Source: Candidatus Aenigmatarchaeota archaeon
Lineage (GTDB): Archaea > Aenigmatarchaeota > Aenigmatarchaeia > QMZS01
Length of the DNA: 33,661 nt
Direction: 5' to 3'
Assembly (NCBI GenBank): GCA_030600555.1
Contig: JAUVLW010000009.1
Location: 1 to 33,661 of the forward strand
Under the pieces are notes generated by a model. It saw nothing but the letters and a program-made list of their open reading frames with translations, was not told the DNA's origin and searched no databases. This document shows, piece by piece, positions 24,519 through 33,661 of this stretch. The position numbers and the translations under genes are program-made. Within the stretch, counting starts at the first letter, position 1. Each line of letters opens with the position of its first letter.

Positions 24519-24869
24519 ATGGTATTTGATATATATATTTTATTAAACTGGTTAATTCCATCCATACTTGCCGCAATTGGGATAATGCTTTCATGCAACA
24601 TTATTGAACATGATCTTGAATTCAAACATGCAATTATAATGGCTCTTGCAGCAAATATCATTCCTTCCCTTGCCTTTATGTTTTTTAGTTCTTATTTCAT
24701 TGGAATTCCTTTTGGATTTATGCTTCTTGATTTACTGTGCTGGATTGTTCTTGCATTTTTGATAATGTCCGACATTGAGGTAATTGACAGGATTAAAATT
24801 GCGATTCTTGGATTTGGAATAACGCAGGTTTTGTTGTATATTTTGCCTTTGATAATGAGTTTAATTTAA
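24519..24869 (+). CDS. Small polytopic membrane protein, hypothetical
   Basis: 116 aa with about four hydrophobic segments. Confidence 0.65.
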   Translation: MVFDIYILLNWLIPSILAAIGIMLSCNIIEHDLEFKHAIIMALAANIIPSLAFMFFSSYFIGIPFGFMLLDLLCWIVLAFLIMSDIEVIDRIKIAILGFGITQVLLYILPLIMSLI

Positions 24870-24874
24870 TTAAT

Positions 24875-25486
24875 TTATTGTAAAGTTTGATAAAATTCCT
24901 GAAGTTTATTTAATTCTCCTGTTTGTTGTTCTAAGAGACCAGACTCTTCTCCAAGTCCCTTTGCCTGTTGCTCTAAATTCCCTACATAAGTCCAATATTC
25001 ACCAACAGTCCTATTTATTTCTTCTTCACCTATAAGATCTATAGCCAGTTCCATAACATCTTCATCGGAACCACCTTGACCACTCTCAGGCATACCATTA
25101 TCTTCAAGTTTAATTGCTGTGTCAATAATAGGGTCTAAAACATAAATTCTTTTTCTAATTTTCTTCATAGTTAAACCGCATAATTCTGAAATAATGTCTT
25201 TTTTTCTGTTTTTAGTTTCTTCTTTTAAATCATCTATTGTTCTCAAAGCATAATTCTTAATTCCACCTCTAATATCCAAAGGTATTTTTTCATAATTTCT
25301 AGAAAATCCTGATGCACCAGATACTGGAACTATCATGGTATTCGCAATTCCATCTTTTTCGTAGAGAACGCCAATTTCATCTCCTTTGATAATATCAGGG
25401 AAATAAACTCCAACCACTTCCTGAAAATCAAACTCTCCTGGATTTAAATAAGAAACTCCAGAATTAACACTTTTTGTCATAATCAA
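24875..25486 (-). CDS. Hypothetical protein
   Basis: 203 aa ORF, plausible composition and non-overlapping placement; no family recognised. Confidence 0.65.
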   Translation of the reverse strand: MIMTKSVNSGVSYLNPGEFDFQEVVGVYFPDIIKGDEIGVLYEKDGIANTMIVPVSGASGFSRNYEKIPLDIRGGIKNYALRTIDDLKEETKNRKKDIISELCGLTMKKIRKRIYVLDPIIDTAIKLEDNGMPESGQGGSDEDVMELAIDLIGEEEINRTVGEYWTYVGNLEQQAKGLGEESGLLEQQTGELNKLQEFYQTLQ

Positions 25487-25549
25487 ACTTAGATAAAATT
25501 TTAAATACTTTGTAGTGGTTAAGAATTAAATTTATTTAAGAAATCTAAT

Positions 25550-25668
25550 AAGTCGGCAACGTCATGATGTTTCCACCCATAAGGCAGTACTTACCAAATC
25601 GCTGGAAGACTTAACTTCTGTGTTCGGGATGAGAACAGGTGTACCCCTTCCGCTATGGTCGCCAACTT
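25550..25668 (-). rRNA. rrf: 5S ribosomal RNA, unlinked to 16S/23S in this window
   Basis: Reverse strand aagttggcgaccatagcggaaggggtacacctgttctcatcccgaacacagaagttaagtcttccagcgatttggtaagtactgcc...ggtggaaacatcatgacgttgccgactt with the CCCGAACACAGAAGUUAAG-type 5S core. Confidence 0.95.
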
Positions 25669-25714
25669 AAATTAATTTGGATTAAAAATTTAAAAGAAGG
25701 TGTTGTTTATCGAG

Positions 25715-26452
25715 TTATTTGTAATTCTTGATTTCACCAATGATTTCCACCATTCTGGTCTTATTATCCTCATTTATTGTGCCTGTAACAATTATATCCG
25801 CTCCCGCATCCAGTTTCTTTCTTGCAGTCTCTTTATCTCTTATTCCTCCTCCCACAATCACAGGAATGTCTAAACATTTCTTAATAGCTGATATAGTCCC
25901 CTCAGATACAGAATATTTTGCCCCTGAACCTGCTTCCAGATAAACACATTTCATCCCGAAATACTGCGCTGTAAGTGCGTACGCAACCGCAACGTCCGCT
26001 TTATCTCTCGGTAGGAGCTTGGCATCAGAAACAAGCTGCGAGGTGCAGACATTCCCTGATTCAAACATTAAATATCCCATAGAAATAGGCTCTAAACCAT
26101 AAGATTTCACAAGAGGAGCTCCTTTTAACTGCTCATCCACCATATAAGCCGTACTTCTGGAATTTAACAAAGACATAAAGAAAATTGCATCCGCATATTT
26201 GGAAATTCCTGCGTGAGTGCTCGGAAATAAAATTATCGGCAAATTAGAAGATTCTTTGATTTTCTTAACAGTATCATCCAACTGGATTATTGCTGTTGAA
26301 CTTGAACCTCCAACCATTAAAGCGTCTGTTCCAGCATCTTCCGCGGTTTTTACAATTTCCGCAACCTGCTCAATTGTTTGTTTATCCGGGTCTATGAGTG
26401 TAAAATGCAGTTTTCCGGTTTTCAGCTTTTTGGTAATTTCTTCGAATACCAT
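25715..26452 (-). CDS. Geranylgeranylglyceryl phosphate synthase (GGGPS)
   Basis: LHFTLIDPDKQ, DALMVGGSSS, LPIILFPSTHAGISKYADAIFFMSLLNSRS, YLEAGSGA, PVIVGGGIRDKETARKKLDAGADIIVTGT. Confidence 0.95.
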   Translation of the reverse strand: MVFEEITKKLKTGKLHFTLIDPDKQTIEQVAEIVKTAEDAGTDALMVGGSSSTAIIQLDDTVKKIKESSNLPIILFPSTHAGISKYADAIFFMSLLNSRSTAYMVDEQLKGAPLVKSYGLEPISMGYLMFESGNVCTSQLVSDAKLLPRDKADVAVAYALTAQYFGMKCVYLEAGSGAKYSVSEGTISAIKKCLDIPVIVGGGIRDKETARKKLDAGADIIVTGTINEDNKTRMVEIIGEIKNYK

Positions 26453-26487
26453 AATCTTATTGAAATCTTTAAAAATAGGATTGGTTA

Positions 26488-26991
26488 TTATAATACTTGA
26501 GAACGGTAAAATAAGTTCTTTGATTTCTTATAATCACTGAGACTGTTCTTTTCATTTTTTTCATAAATTCCAGCAAATAACTTTTCTGTATCCATCACAG
26601 AACCAACAACACCCAATAATTCGTCCTTATTTAATTCTTCGCCCATATCCAAGGTTTTAGTTATTTTACTGCCCAAGCCATAACTGGATCTATCCAAATT
26701 TCTTTCTTCAATTTCTTGGTCTATAAATTTACTGAAACGAAAAAGATCTTGATATTCATCTAAATTTGTTGAGCCTTCAATATCAACCGATTCCACTTCA
26801 AAATTATCCATAATTCTCCCAGCCAAAGTTCTCTTCATATTCCTTAAAGAAGATTGAACTGAAGATTCGGGTGAAAGTGAAATACTCACCAGGTCATTCC
26901 CTACAAATTCATACCCCCCAGAATTATAACTCAATTCCATATCTGAATATTTTCCGGTTAACAATTCAACAATCTCATCACGGGTTACCAT
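26488..26991 (-). CDS. Hypothetical protein
   Basis: 167 aa ORF between SecD and GGGPS; no family recognised. Confidence 0.6.
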   Translation of the reverse strand: MVTRDEIVELLTGKYSDMELSYNSGGYEFVGNDLVSISLSPESSVQSSLRNMKRTLAGRIMDNFEVESVDIEGSTNLDEYQDLFRFSKFIDQEIEERNLDRSSYGLGSKITKTLDMGEELNKDELLGVVGSVMDTEKLFAGIYEKNEKNSLSDYKKSKNLFYRSQVL

Positions 26992-27028
26992 AATAAAATA
27001 ATGAAAAGTTTAAATAATTTATAATCAG

Positions 27029-28726
27029 CTACTCAGCCAAAACATATTCAACATACTTGCTGAAAGCCGGTCTTGTAATCAGGATTCCTATCAACACACC
27101 CATTATTGTTGTTAAAGCAAAACCTCCGATTTCCTTGTAAACCCCAAATCCCGCAAATAATATTGGTAACATGGCACAGATTGTTGTGGCTCCTGCCCCG
27201 AAAATCATGAAGAATGCCCTTTTTAAACCTTCCTTGAGAGAATACCTTTCCTTCTTGTTTCTAGTCTCATCAATAATCAGAATTTGGTCATCAACTCCAA
27301 AACCAATTGCAGCAACAATTCCCGCAAAAGCTAATGTGGACAAATTCCAGTTAGTCAGTGCAGCAAAACCAAGAATAATAATTGCTTCAGACAACATTGT
27401 AATAGTAGTGCCTATTGAGATTTTCAGATTTCTATATCTTATATAAATAACCGCGCTAATTAAAAATATTGCGGTCAATCCAGCCATAGCAATTAGGTAA
27501 AGATAACCTCCCCCTAAAGTTGCGCTTAACTGATCCATGGAAACAACTTTTAATTCCACGGGCAAATTTCCTGATTTTAAAACAGCTTTCAACTGGTTCA
27601 TGTTCTGCCTTGCTTCTTCTTCTGTTTCCCCATGTCCGGTAATTATAGGATTCATTATTTCCCGGCCTTTCAAATCCCCGGCAATTGTTAAAGCATCTGT
27701 TTCTTTGCCATCAAGATAAAAATAAATTCTCTCAGATAACTGGCTGCCTCCAGGACTTATTATCTTATCTGAATTCTGCGTAATCTCAGCAAACTTTTTT
27801 GCGCCTTCAGGAGAAACCACCACGCCAAACTGGAATTTATAACCGCCTTCAGTCGCCCCAAAATAATTGCTGGATGCCGGGATACCAATAGAAGTAATCT
27901 CTTTAGTCGTGTATACCAGACCTTCGATAACAACTTTATTTGAAGTCAAGTTTTTTATATTAAATTCAATTCCTTTCAAAGTAAAAATATCCTTAATATT
28001 ATAAACATCTTCATTAATTTTTATTGTGGTGTTGTCCACAATCTCAACCAGATAATCTTCAACTTCTCCATCAACAAAAGTTCCTAAAGTAAAAACAGTG
28101 CCATTTTTTACGGTTATTGGAATCTTAGCTTCAAATTTTCCTTCTCTGGACAACAAATCAGTTATCTCAGATTCTGTCCCTCCGGCTATCTGAACCATTA
28201 TCAAATCCTTACTCCCAACTTCAAGTTTCCTAAATTCCGCCTGTCTTAATCCATAAACATTTATCCTTGTTTCCAGAACGGAAATAATTTCATCCGCAGT
28301 AATATTTGTTTCATTTCCTTGTAATGATTGAACGGGTTCAAGCAAAGCTCTTATACCTCCATCAATATCAAGACCAAATTTCAAATTAGATGATTCGGTT
28401 TCCCCCATAGAGATATTGAACAAATCTCCTTCCTGCAATTTAATATTTTTAAGTCCTTCATCTGTATTCAGATTTAAATATCCTTTTTCGCCCTGAAACT
28501 GGAGTAAATCCCCTAGAGTTGCTATTTCTTTTGGCTCCTGACCTATCATATTTGCGGAATAAATTATTGTGCCTAAATCAATTTTCCCATCAAAAGCACC
28601 GGTTCCAACACTGGTGATTATAACTCCTGAAGAATTGAGTTTTGGGCTAATCATTGCTATAGAACCCACTATACAAAATAACAGCAATATTACCTGCCAA
28701 CTAAGCAATAATCTCTTAAAACCCAT
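27029..28726 (-). CDS. secD: Protein-export membrane protein SecD
   Basis: LKFGLDIDGGIRALLEPV, ETRINVYGLRQAEFRKLEVGSKDLIMVQIAG, C-terminal SSD-like TM region GFGVDDQILIIDETRNKKER. Confidence 0.93.
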   Translation of the reverse strand: MGFKRLLLSWQVILLLFCIVGSIAMISPKLNSSGVIITSVGTGAFDGKIDLGTIIYSANMIGQEPKEIATLGDLLQFQGEKGYLNLNTDEGLKNIKLQEGDLFNISMGETESSNLKFGLDIDGGIRALLEPVQSLQGNETNITADEIISVLETRINVYGLRQAEFRKLEVGSKDLIMVQIAGGTESEITDLLSREGKFEAKIPITVKNGTVFTLGTFVDGEVEDYLVEIVDNTTIKINEDVYNIKDIFTLKGIEFNIKNLTSNKVVIEGLVYTTKEITSIGIPASSNYFGATEGGYKFQFGVVVSPEGAKKFAEITQNSDKIISPGGSQLSERIYFYLDGKETDALTIAGDLKGREIMNPIITGHGETEEEARQNMNQLKAVLKSGNLPVELKVVSMDQLSATLGGGYLYLIAMAGLTAIFLISAVIYIRYRNLKISIGTTITMLSEAIIILGFAALTNWNLSTLAFAGIVAAIGFGVDDQILIIDETRNKKERYSLKEGLKRAFFMIFGAGATTICAMLPILFAGFGVYKEIGGFALTTIMGVLIGILITRPAFSKYVEYVLAE

Positions 28727-28828
28727 TTATTAGAACGTTAAAAATGTTAATAAGTCCAATATAATGGTTTGTATTCACAGAACAGGGGTGTATTTCCAGT
28801 ATATAAAAGTTATAATTATCTATATACT

Positions 28829-29668
28829 ATGGTAGTACCAGAAACAGTTTCGAGAAAAGTCCTTGAAAGCTTAAGAGGCATTGGTCTTAATCTTTACGAG
28901 AGGAATTTATACACCGCAATTTTGATTAAAAAAGTTGCAACCGCGAGTGAACTCTCTGAATTATCCCGAGTTCCAAGAGCAAGAGTTTATGATGTTTTGG
29001 AATCACTTGAACAAAAAGGTTTTGTGGTCGTGCAGCACGGAAGTCCTTTCAAATACGTGGCAGTTGAACCAAAAGAAGCATTTGAAAACTTAAAATCCAA
29101 TATCAAAAAAGAAGCTGAACTTACAGTTACAAGGCTGGAAGAACTGAAAAAAAGCGATATTATGACCGACTTAGTTTCACTCTACAAAAAAGACTTAAAA
29201 ATGGTTTCTCCTGGAAGTTTCAATGCAGTTATAAAATCAGAAGATAAAATAAAAATGCAGACAAAAACTTTATTATCTAAGGCAAAAACACAGGTAAATA
29301 TTTTAACTTCAGAAAAAGGAATTGTGGATTTGAAAGAACATCTCAGATCTTTGAGCAAACTAAAAAGTAAAAATGTTGAAATAAATATAATGGGTCCAAT
29401 AACAACAAGAAACCGAAAACAAGCAATGGAACTATTACCCTATGCAAATTTAAAACATCTGGAAGGTATCGAATTGCCTGTGGGTAAACTGCAGATAATT
29501 GATGGAGAACATGTTCTTATGGGCTTGGTAAATGATACAGAGGTTGAACCTTCACAAGAGATTGCATTTTGGACACAAAGCCCGCATGTTGCAAATGAAT
29601 TAATGGAACCAATATTCAAACAATTATGGAATCAGGCAAAAGATATCACAAAATCAGGAAATAACTAA
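28829..29668 (+). CDS. TrmB-family transcriptional regulator
   Basis: LRGIGLNLYERNLYTAILIKKVATASELSELSRVPRARVYDVLESLEQKGFVVVQHGSPFKYVAVEP; ATG 28829 preferred. Confidence 0.9.
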   Translation: MVVPETVSRKVLESLRGIGLNLYERNLYTAILIKKVATASELSELSRVPRARVYDVLESLEQKGFVVVQHGSPFKYVAVEPKEAFENLKSNIKKEAELTVTRLEELKKSDIMTDLVSLYKKDLKMVSPGSFNAVIKSEDKIKMQTKTLLSKAKTQVNILTSEKGIVDLKEHLRSLSKLKSKNVEINIMGPITTRNRKQAMELLPYANLKHLEGIELPVGKLQIIDGEHVLMGLVNDTEVEPSQEIAFWTQSPHVANELMEPIFKQLWNQAKDITKSGNN

Positions 29669-30475
29669 TCCACCATAACCAACAATTGTAGAAACATCAT
29701 GCGAAGAAGAAAAAGAAGTGTCATGCATAATTTTTTCTATTTTTTTACATCCTAAATTTTTAGCTATTTCTAATAACAATGCTATTGGAGTTGCTCCGCA
29801 AAGGGTTAAATCTTTTTCTCTTGTATAATTCAAAAAACCCTTACCATCAAACTTGCATATTTGCTCAATTATTTCATTATCCAGGTTTTTAACATAATCA
29901 TTTGGGTCATACAAACTCTCTTTCGGAAAAAAATTGTATGAAGAACCATAATGAATTAAATCCGAAGTTGCTATAAAAAAATAATTTTCTTCACTCAATA
30001 ATTTTGCAAGTTCAAGAATTTCATTATATGAAATATTTGGCACTTGAATTGGAACAAATTCAAAATCATTAAAAAGATACTGCAAAAAAGGAATCTGAAC
30101 CTCTATTGAATGTTCACCCTTAAGCGCGAATTCGTCCGATATAATTGCCTGCTCTTTTGTCAGGTAATCAGAAAAAGCCCTATCTATTTTTGCTGTCCCT
30201 AAAGGCGTTTGCCAATTCTCCTTTGAGGTAGCAATAACACCACTCCCATGATGATCCACCCCAAGAATCACAAAATTCCTCTTGTTTGTTCCTGAAATTG
30301 CTTTATAGGTTTTAGCGGCAACCTGACCAGAATACAAATAACTTGCATGAGGAACAATGATTCCTAAAGCATCATTATGATATTCTGTCTTTGCCTGAAA
30401 TAATAGGTTTAATTCCGCTTTCAGCTCATTTTTTGTTGAAGGATAAAAAGTACCTGCAAATTCCGGAAGTCTCAT
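29654..30475 (-). CDS. MEMO1 family protein (AmmeMemoRadiSam system protein B)
   Basis: RLPEFAGTFYPSTKNELK...IIVPHASYLYSGQVAAKTYKAI...VILGVDHHGSG...GEHSIEVQIPFLQYLF...IATSDLIHYG. Confidence 0.95.
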   Translation of the reverse strand: MRLPEFAGTFYPSTKNELKAELNLLFQAKTEYHNDALGIIVPHASYLYSGQVAAKTYKAISGTNKRNFVILGVDHHGSGVIATSKENWQTPLGTAKIDRAFSDYLTKEQAIISDEFALKGEHSIEVQIPFLQYLFNDFEFVPIQVPNISYNEILELAKLLSEENYFFIATSDLIHYGSSYNFFPKESLYDPNDYVKNLDNEIIEQICKFDGKGFLNYTREKDLTLCGATPIALLLEIAKNLGCKKIEKIMHDTSFSSSHDVSTIVGYGGLVIS

Positions 30476-30532
30476 AATAAAATTAGTTATCAAAATATCT
30501 TAAGTGTGTTCTAAAATTACAGTTATTTATTT

Positions 30533-31783
30533 ATGGTATTCTATTCTATTGGCTACTTTGGAATATTTGATATTATCCAGCTGTTATGCTATTTCATAAT
30601 GGTTTATTGTTCCATTCTGTGGTTTATTGTTTTTATTAAAAATCATTATAAATTCTTTGTTGACAAACCCGCAAAAAATTTTCCTTCAGTCACATTTCTC
30701 ATCCCGGCATATAATGAAAAAAAGTTCGTATCTAAATGCATAAATTCGGTTTTAAATCTCGACTATCCTAAAAATAAAATAAAAATTATCTGTATAAATG
30801 ACGGGTCCACAGATGAAACTTCTGAGATATGCAAAAACATAAAAAATCGCAGAGTAATTGTCATTAACAAAAAAAATACTGGAAAAGCGGATTCATTGAA
30901 TGAAGCATTAAAATTAGTTAACACTGAATTTGTTGTGTCTATGGACGCTGATTCTTTTCCAAGAAAAAACTACCTGAAAAAAATAATAGGTCACTTTGAT
31001 GACAAAGATATTGTTGCTATTTCTCCGGCCATGAAAATTAACAAACCGCAAACCCTCATGCAACAGATTCAATGGGTGGAATATATTTTTTCAATTTATC
31101 TGAGGAAATTATTTGCAATATTTGACTGTCAATATGTTCTCCCCGGACCGGGTTCTATTTACAGAACAGATAAACTTAAAGAAATTGGGGGCTGGGATAA
31201 GCATAGCCTTGTGGAAGATATGGAACTTGCTTTTAGAATGTATGAAAAAGGATTTAAAATTGAAAACTGCATAAATGCATATGTTGATACAGAAGCCCCC
31301 AAAACCTTTAAAGAATTATTCCACCAAAGGGTTAGATGGTATAGAGGTTATCTGCAAACCACATTCCAATATAAACATTTATTTGGAAATTCAAAATATG
31401 GTAATCTTGGTCTGTTTATACTGCCAATTAATTTTGCGTGGATTTTTATCTTGGGATTTTTATTTTTTATGCCTTTGTATATGTTCATTAAAGATTTTTC
31501 TGAGTACCTCCATATTCTATATTTAGTTGGTTTTGAATGGTCTCCTTTAATCTTTAATTTTGACATACTATATATAAGTTCTTATACCTATTTTTTTGTA
31601 TTATTCTTCCTAATGGGTATAATAACAATACTCCTGAGTTTATATGCTTCAGGCGAAAAAATAGATTTTAAAACAAAAAAATTATTCTATTTTGGGTATT
31701 TATTTATTTATCCTTTCCTATATTCTCTATTCTGGATTGCGGCTGTGTTATACGAAATATTTAAACAATATAATAAATGGTAA
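30533..31783 (+). CDS. Membrane glycosyltransferase family 2 (processive, hyaluronan/cellulose synthase-like)
   Basis: FPSVTFLIPAYNEKKFV, INDGSTDET, MDADSFP, WDKHSLVEDMELAFRMYEKG, HQRVRWYRGYLQ plus TM segments. Confidence 0.92.
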   Translation: MVFYSIGYFGIFDIIQLLCYFIMVYCSILWFIVFIKNHYKFFVDKPAKNFPSVTFLIPAYNEKKFVSKCINSVLNLDYPKNKIKIICINDGSTDETSEICKNIKNRRVIVINKKNTGKADSLNEALKLVNTEFVVSMDADSFPRKNYLKKIIGHFDDKDIVAISPAMKINKPQTLMQQIQWVEYIFSIYLRKLFAIFDCQYVLPGPGSIYRTDKLKEIGGWDKHSLVEDMELAFRMYEKGFKIENCINAYVDTEAPKTFKELFHQRVRWYRGYLQTTFQYKHLFGNSKYGNLGLFILPINFAWIFILGFLFFMPLYMFIKDFSEYLHILYLVGFEWSPLIFNFDILYISSYTYFFVLFFLMGIITILLSLYASGEKIDFKTKKLFYFGYLFIYPFLYSLFWIAAVLYEIFKQYNKW

Positions 31784-32445
31784 AAAGAAAAATAGACACA
31801 CAATTATACCTTATAGTATTATTTATAACCCTATCCATCTTCGTCGCGGGTCTTTTTCTAGGGAGTATCTTAAGTCAAAATAAATTAAGCAGTTTATCTG
31901 AGGATTTAAACACTCTTGAAAGAATGAGGAACACGCAGGAAACTAATAGTCTGTTGCTTGACTCCCTTGATGAAAAAATATGTCCAGGTCTTGAATCTTA
32001 CATTAACGAAATGTTGCCTGAAATAGAAAGTCTTGCGGAAAGAGTTGCTTATTATGAAAGCAGCGCTGATAGCAAACGATTTGGAATCAAAGAATATGAA
32101 GATATTAAAAAAGATTATAATTTATTGTTGATTAGATATTGGATAATCACCAACAAACTGGAAAAAAATTGCGGTGAAAATATTGTGGATGTTATTTATT
32201 TCTACTCCAACAAAAAATGCGATGACTGTAAAGACCAGGGTATTTATCTAGATAGCATAAAAAAACAATATCCAGAAATTATGATATTTGCTTTGGATAA
32301 AGATTTAAACCTATCCACCACCGAGATTCTTACAAAATCATTTAATATTACTGAAGTTCCTTCATTGATAATTAATGGGCAAAGTTATTCCGGGTTGAAG
32401 AATAAAGAAGAAATAATAAAATTGATTGCTCCTGAAACTAAATGA
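31777..32445 (+). CDS. Membrane-anchored thioredoxin-fold-like protein with CDDC motif
   Basis: N-terminal TM; DVIYFYSNKKCDDCKDQGIYLDSIKKQYPEIMIFALDKDLNLSTTEILTKSFNITEVPSLIINGQSYSG resembles thioredoxin beta-CxxC-alpha ... cis-Pro (EVPS). Confidence 0.75.
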   Translation: MVKRKIDTQLYLIVLFITLSIFVAGLFLGSILSQNKLSSLSEDLNTLERMRNTQETNSLLLDSLDEKICPGLESYINEMLPEIESLAERVAYYESSADSKRFGIKEYEDIKKDYNLLLIRYWIITNKLEKNCGENIVDVIYFYSNKKCDDCKDQGIYLDSIKKQYPEIMIFALDKDLNLSTTEILTKSFNITEVPSLIINGQSYSGLKNKEEIIKLIAPETK

Positions 32446-32446
32446 G

Positions 32447-33661
32447 CTATTTGACTTTATATATAAATATCTCCTGATTGCAATCGCCAGTTATTTTCTT
32501 GACTAAAAATAATTTTTCATGATTATCAAGTAAACTTTTATTATATCCCACCCCAACAATTGAATTATAAGCAAAATATTGCGGTTTATAAAAATCTATT
32601 AAATTTGTGATATTTTCGTCCCAAATGCTTGAAACCGTAATATTGAGATAATATCCCAACCAGGGCCAGTAATTGCTAATTATAACTTGAGGTTTTTCTT
32701 CAAGAGAATCAAAATACTGGACTGAACTTAAAATACTGCTATTGGCATCGCAATTATTATCCAATCCTGCATTAATGAAACCGACTAACAAAAAGAAGCT
32801 GGTCAATAAAACAAATAATAATGAAATAATTTTAAAATTAAAGTTCTTCAATCTGGATTGTTCACCAATCCAAAGTAAACCAGAATAACCAATTAAATAT
32901 AAAAATGGTAAAAAAACCACATAATATCTGGCTAATTTCATATTTACAAAAAACAGAAAATAAACCAAAGATATAATCGCATAAGATACAATTAAATATT
33001 CTCTATGTTTAGTCAAAAAAATAAATCCAAAGGGCAGGAAAAAAATTAACAAACCAAGGGTTAAATATAGATTATTTAATTGTAAAATTACGGGTTGATT
33101 TGTTGTGTAATCCGCAACGATTCTATACTGTCCCTCAAAATCATAGAGGGGATTCTCATAGGTTATATAATTATAACCAAGCCAGGGCAACAAAGCCAGG
33201 GCAACAACAGAAACAAACAATAGGAATCCTTTGTAATCTTTTTTTAAAACAAACTCAATAAATATACCCAAACCAAACAAAGCCACCGTAAATCTGGATA
33301 AAAAACCCAATGTGAAAAAAACACCTGAAAGGGAAATAAACAAAAATTTTCCTGATTTTCTGTATTTAAGAAAATACAAAAAAGACAACAATAAAAACAT
33401 AAGTGATGGGATGTCTGTATAAACCCTAAAACCCCAAAGAACAAATTGCGGTGAAATGGAAAATAAAAAAGTTATTAAAAGGGAATTGTTTATAGAAAAA
33501 AACTCTCTTGAAATTAAATAAAAAACAAACACCGTCAACAAACTCATTAAAATCACAACAAACCTCGCCGCAAAAATACTTTCGCCGGTAAAATACCAAA
33601 CAAAAGCAATTATATATTCTAAAAGAGGATATCTAAAATCCTCAGTAAAATTACTCCCCCC
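32447..33661 (-). CDS. ArnT/PMT-like (GT39/GT83-type) polytopic glycosyltransferase, partial at the right edge
   Basis: Multi-TM protein; frame stays open past the track's GTG start at 33556 to the window end, adding SNFTEDFRYPLLEYIIAFVWYFTGESIFAARFVV. Confidence 0.78.
   Translation of the reverse strand, partial: GGSNFTEDFRYPLLEYIIAFVWYFTGESIFAARFVVILMSLLTVFVFYLISREFFSINNSLLITFLFSISPQFVLWGFRVYTDIPSLMFLLLSFLYFLKYRKSGKFLFISLSGVFFTLGFLSRFTVALFGLGIFIEFVLKKDYKGFLLFVSVVALALLPWLGYNYITYENPLYDFEGQYRIVADYTTNQPVILQLNNLYLTLGLLIFFLPFGFIFLTKHREYLIVSYAIISLVYFLFFVNMKLARYYVVFLPFLYLIGYSGLLWIGEQSRLKNFNFKIISLLFVLLTSFFLLVGFINAGLDNNCDANSSILSSVQYFDSLEEKPQVIISNYWPWLGYYLNITVSSIWDENITNLIDFYKPQYFAYNSIVGVGYNKSLLDNHEKLFLVKKITGDCNQEIFIYKVK

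Overview
AT-rich archaeal chromosomal window, probably from a DPANN-like or other reduced archaeon (inferred from gene content; no search was run). It carries mostly core genes: split RNA polymerase B subunits plus Rpo5/H and Rpo7/E', scattered ribosomal proteins (L10e, L14e, uL3, uL24), aIF2-alpha, CCA-adding enzyme, RPA-like SSB, Hjc resolvase, SecD, 5S rRNA, isoprenoid/ether-lipid genes (thiolase, a DUF35-HMG-CoA synthase fusion, G1P dehydrogenase, GGGP synthase), a MacB-type ABC exporter, two TrmB-type regulators, MEMO, and glycosyltransferases at the right end. Two things stand out. (1) All three tRNA genes (Lys-UUU, Ser-GGA, Val-UAC) are interrupted by several introns, seven in total, mostly at non-canonical D-loop and T-arm/T-loop positions. 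The Lys and Val T-loop introns share conserved blocks (GCAACCCTTT and AGGTCTGCACCCCAAAA) and a hairpin starting at the same conserved CACCC, so they look like one structured intron family. (2) Two separate operons (unknown protein + HDAC-like deacetylase; unknown protein + GXGXG beta-helix protein) share a near-identical promoter and leader, with a TTGTTACGACAA palindrome and a 5'-UTR hairpin next to the Shine-Dalgarno. One copy lies between the second operon and a divergent TrmB regulator-GNAT acetyltransferase pair, suggesting a small regulon. All calls come from reading the sequence by eye; no homology searches or folding programs were run.
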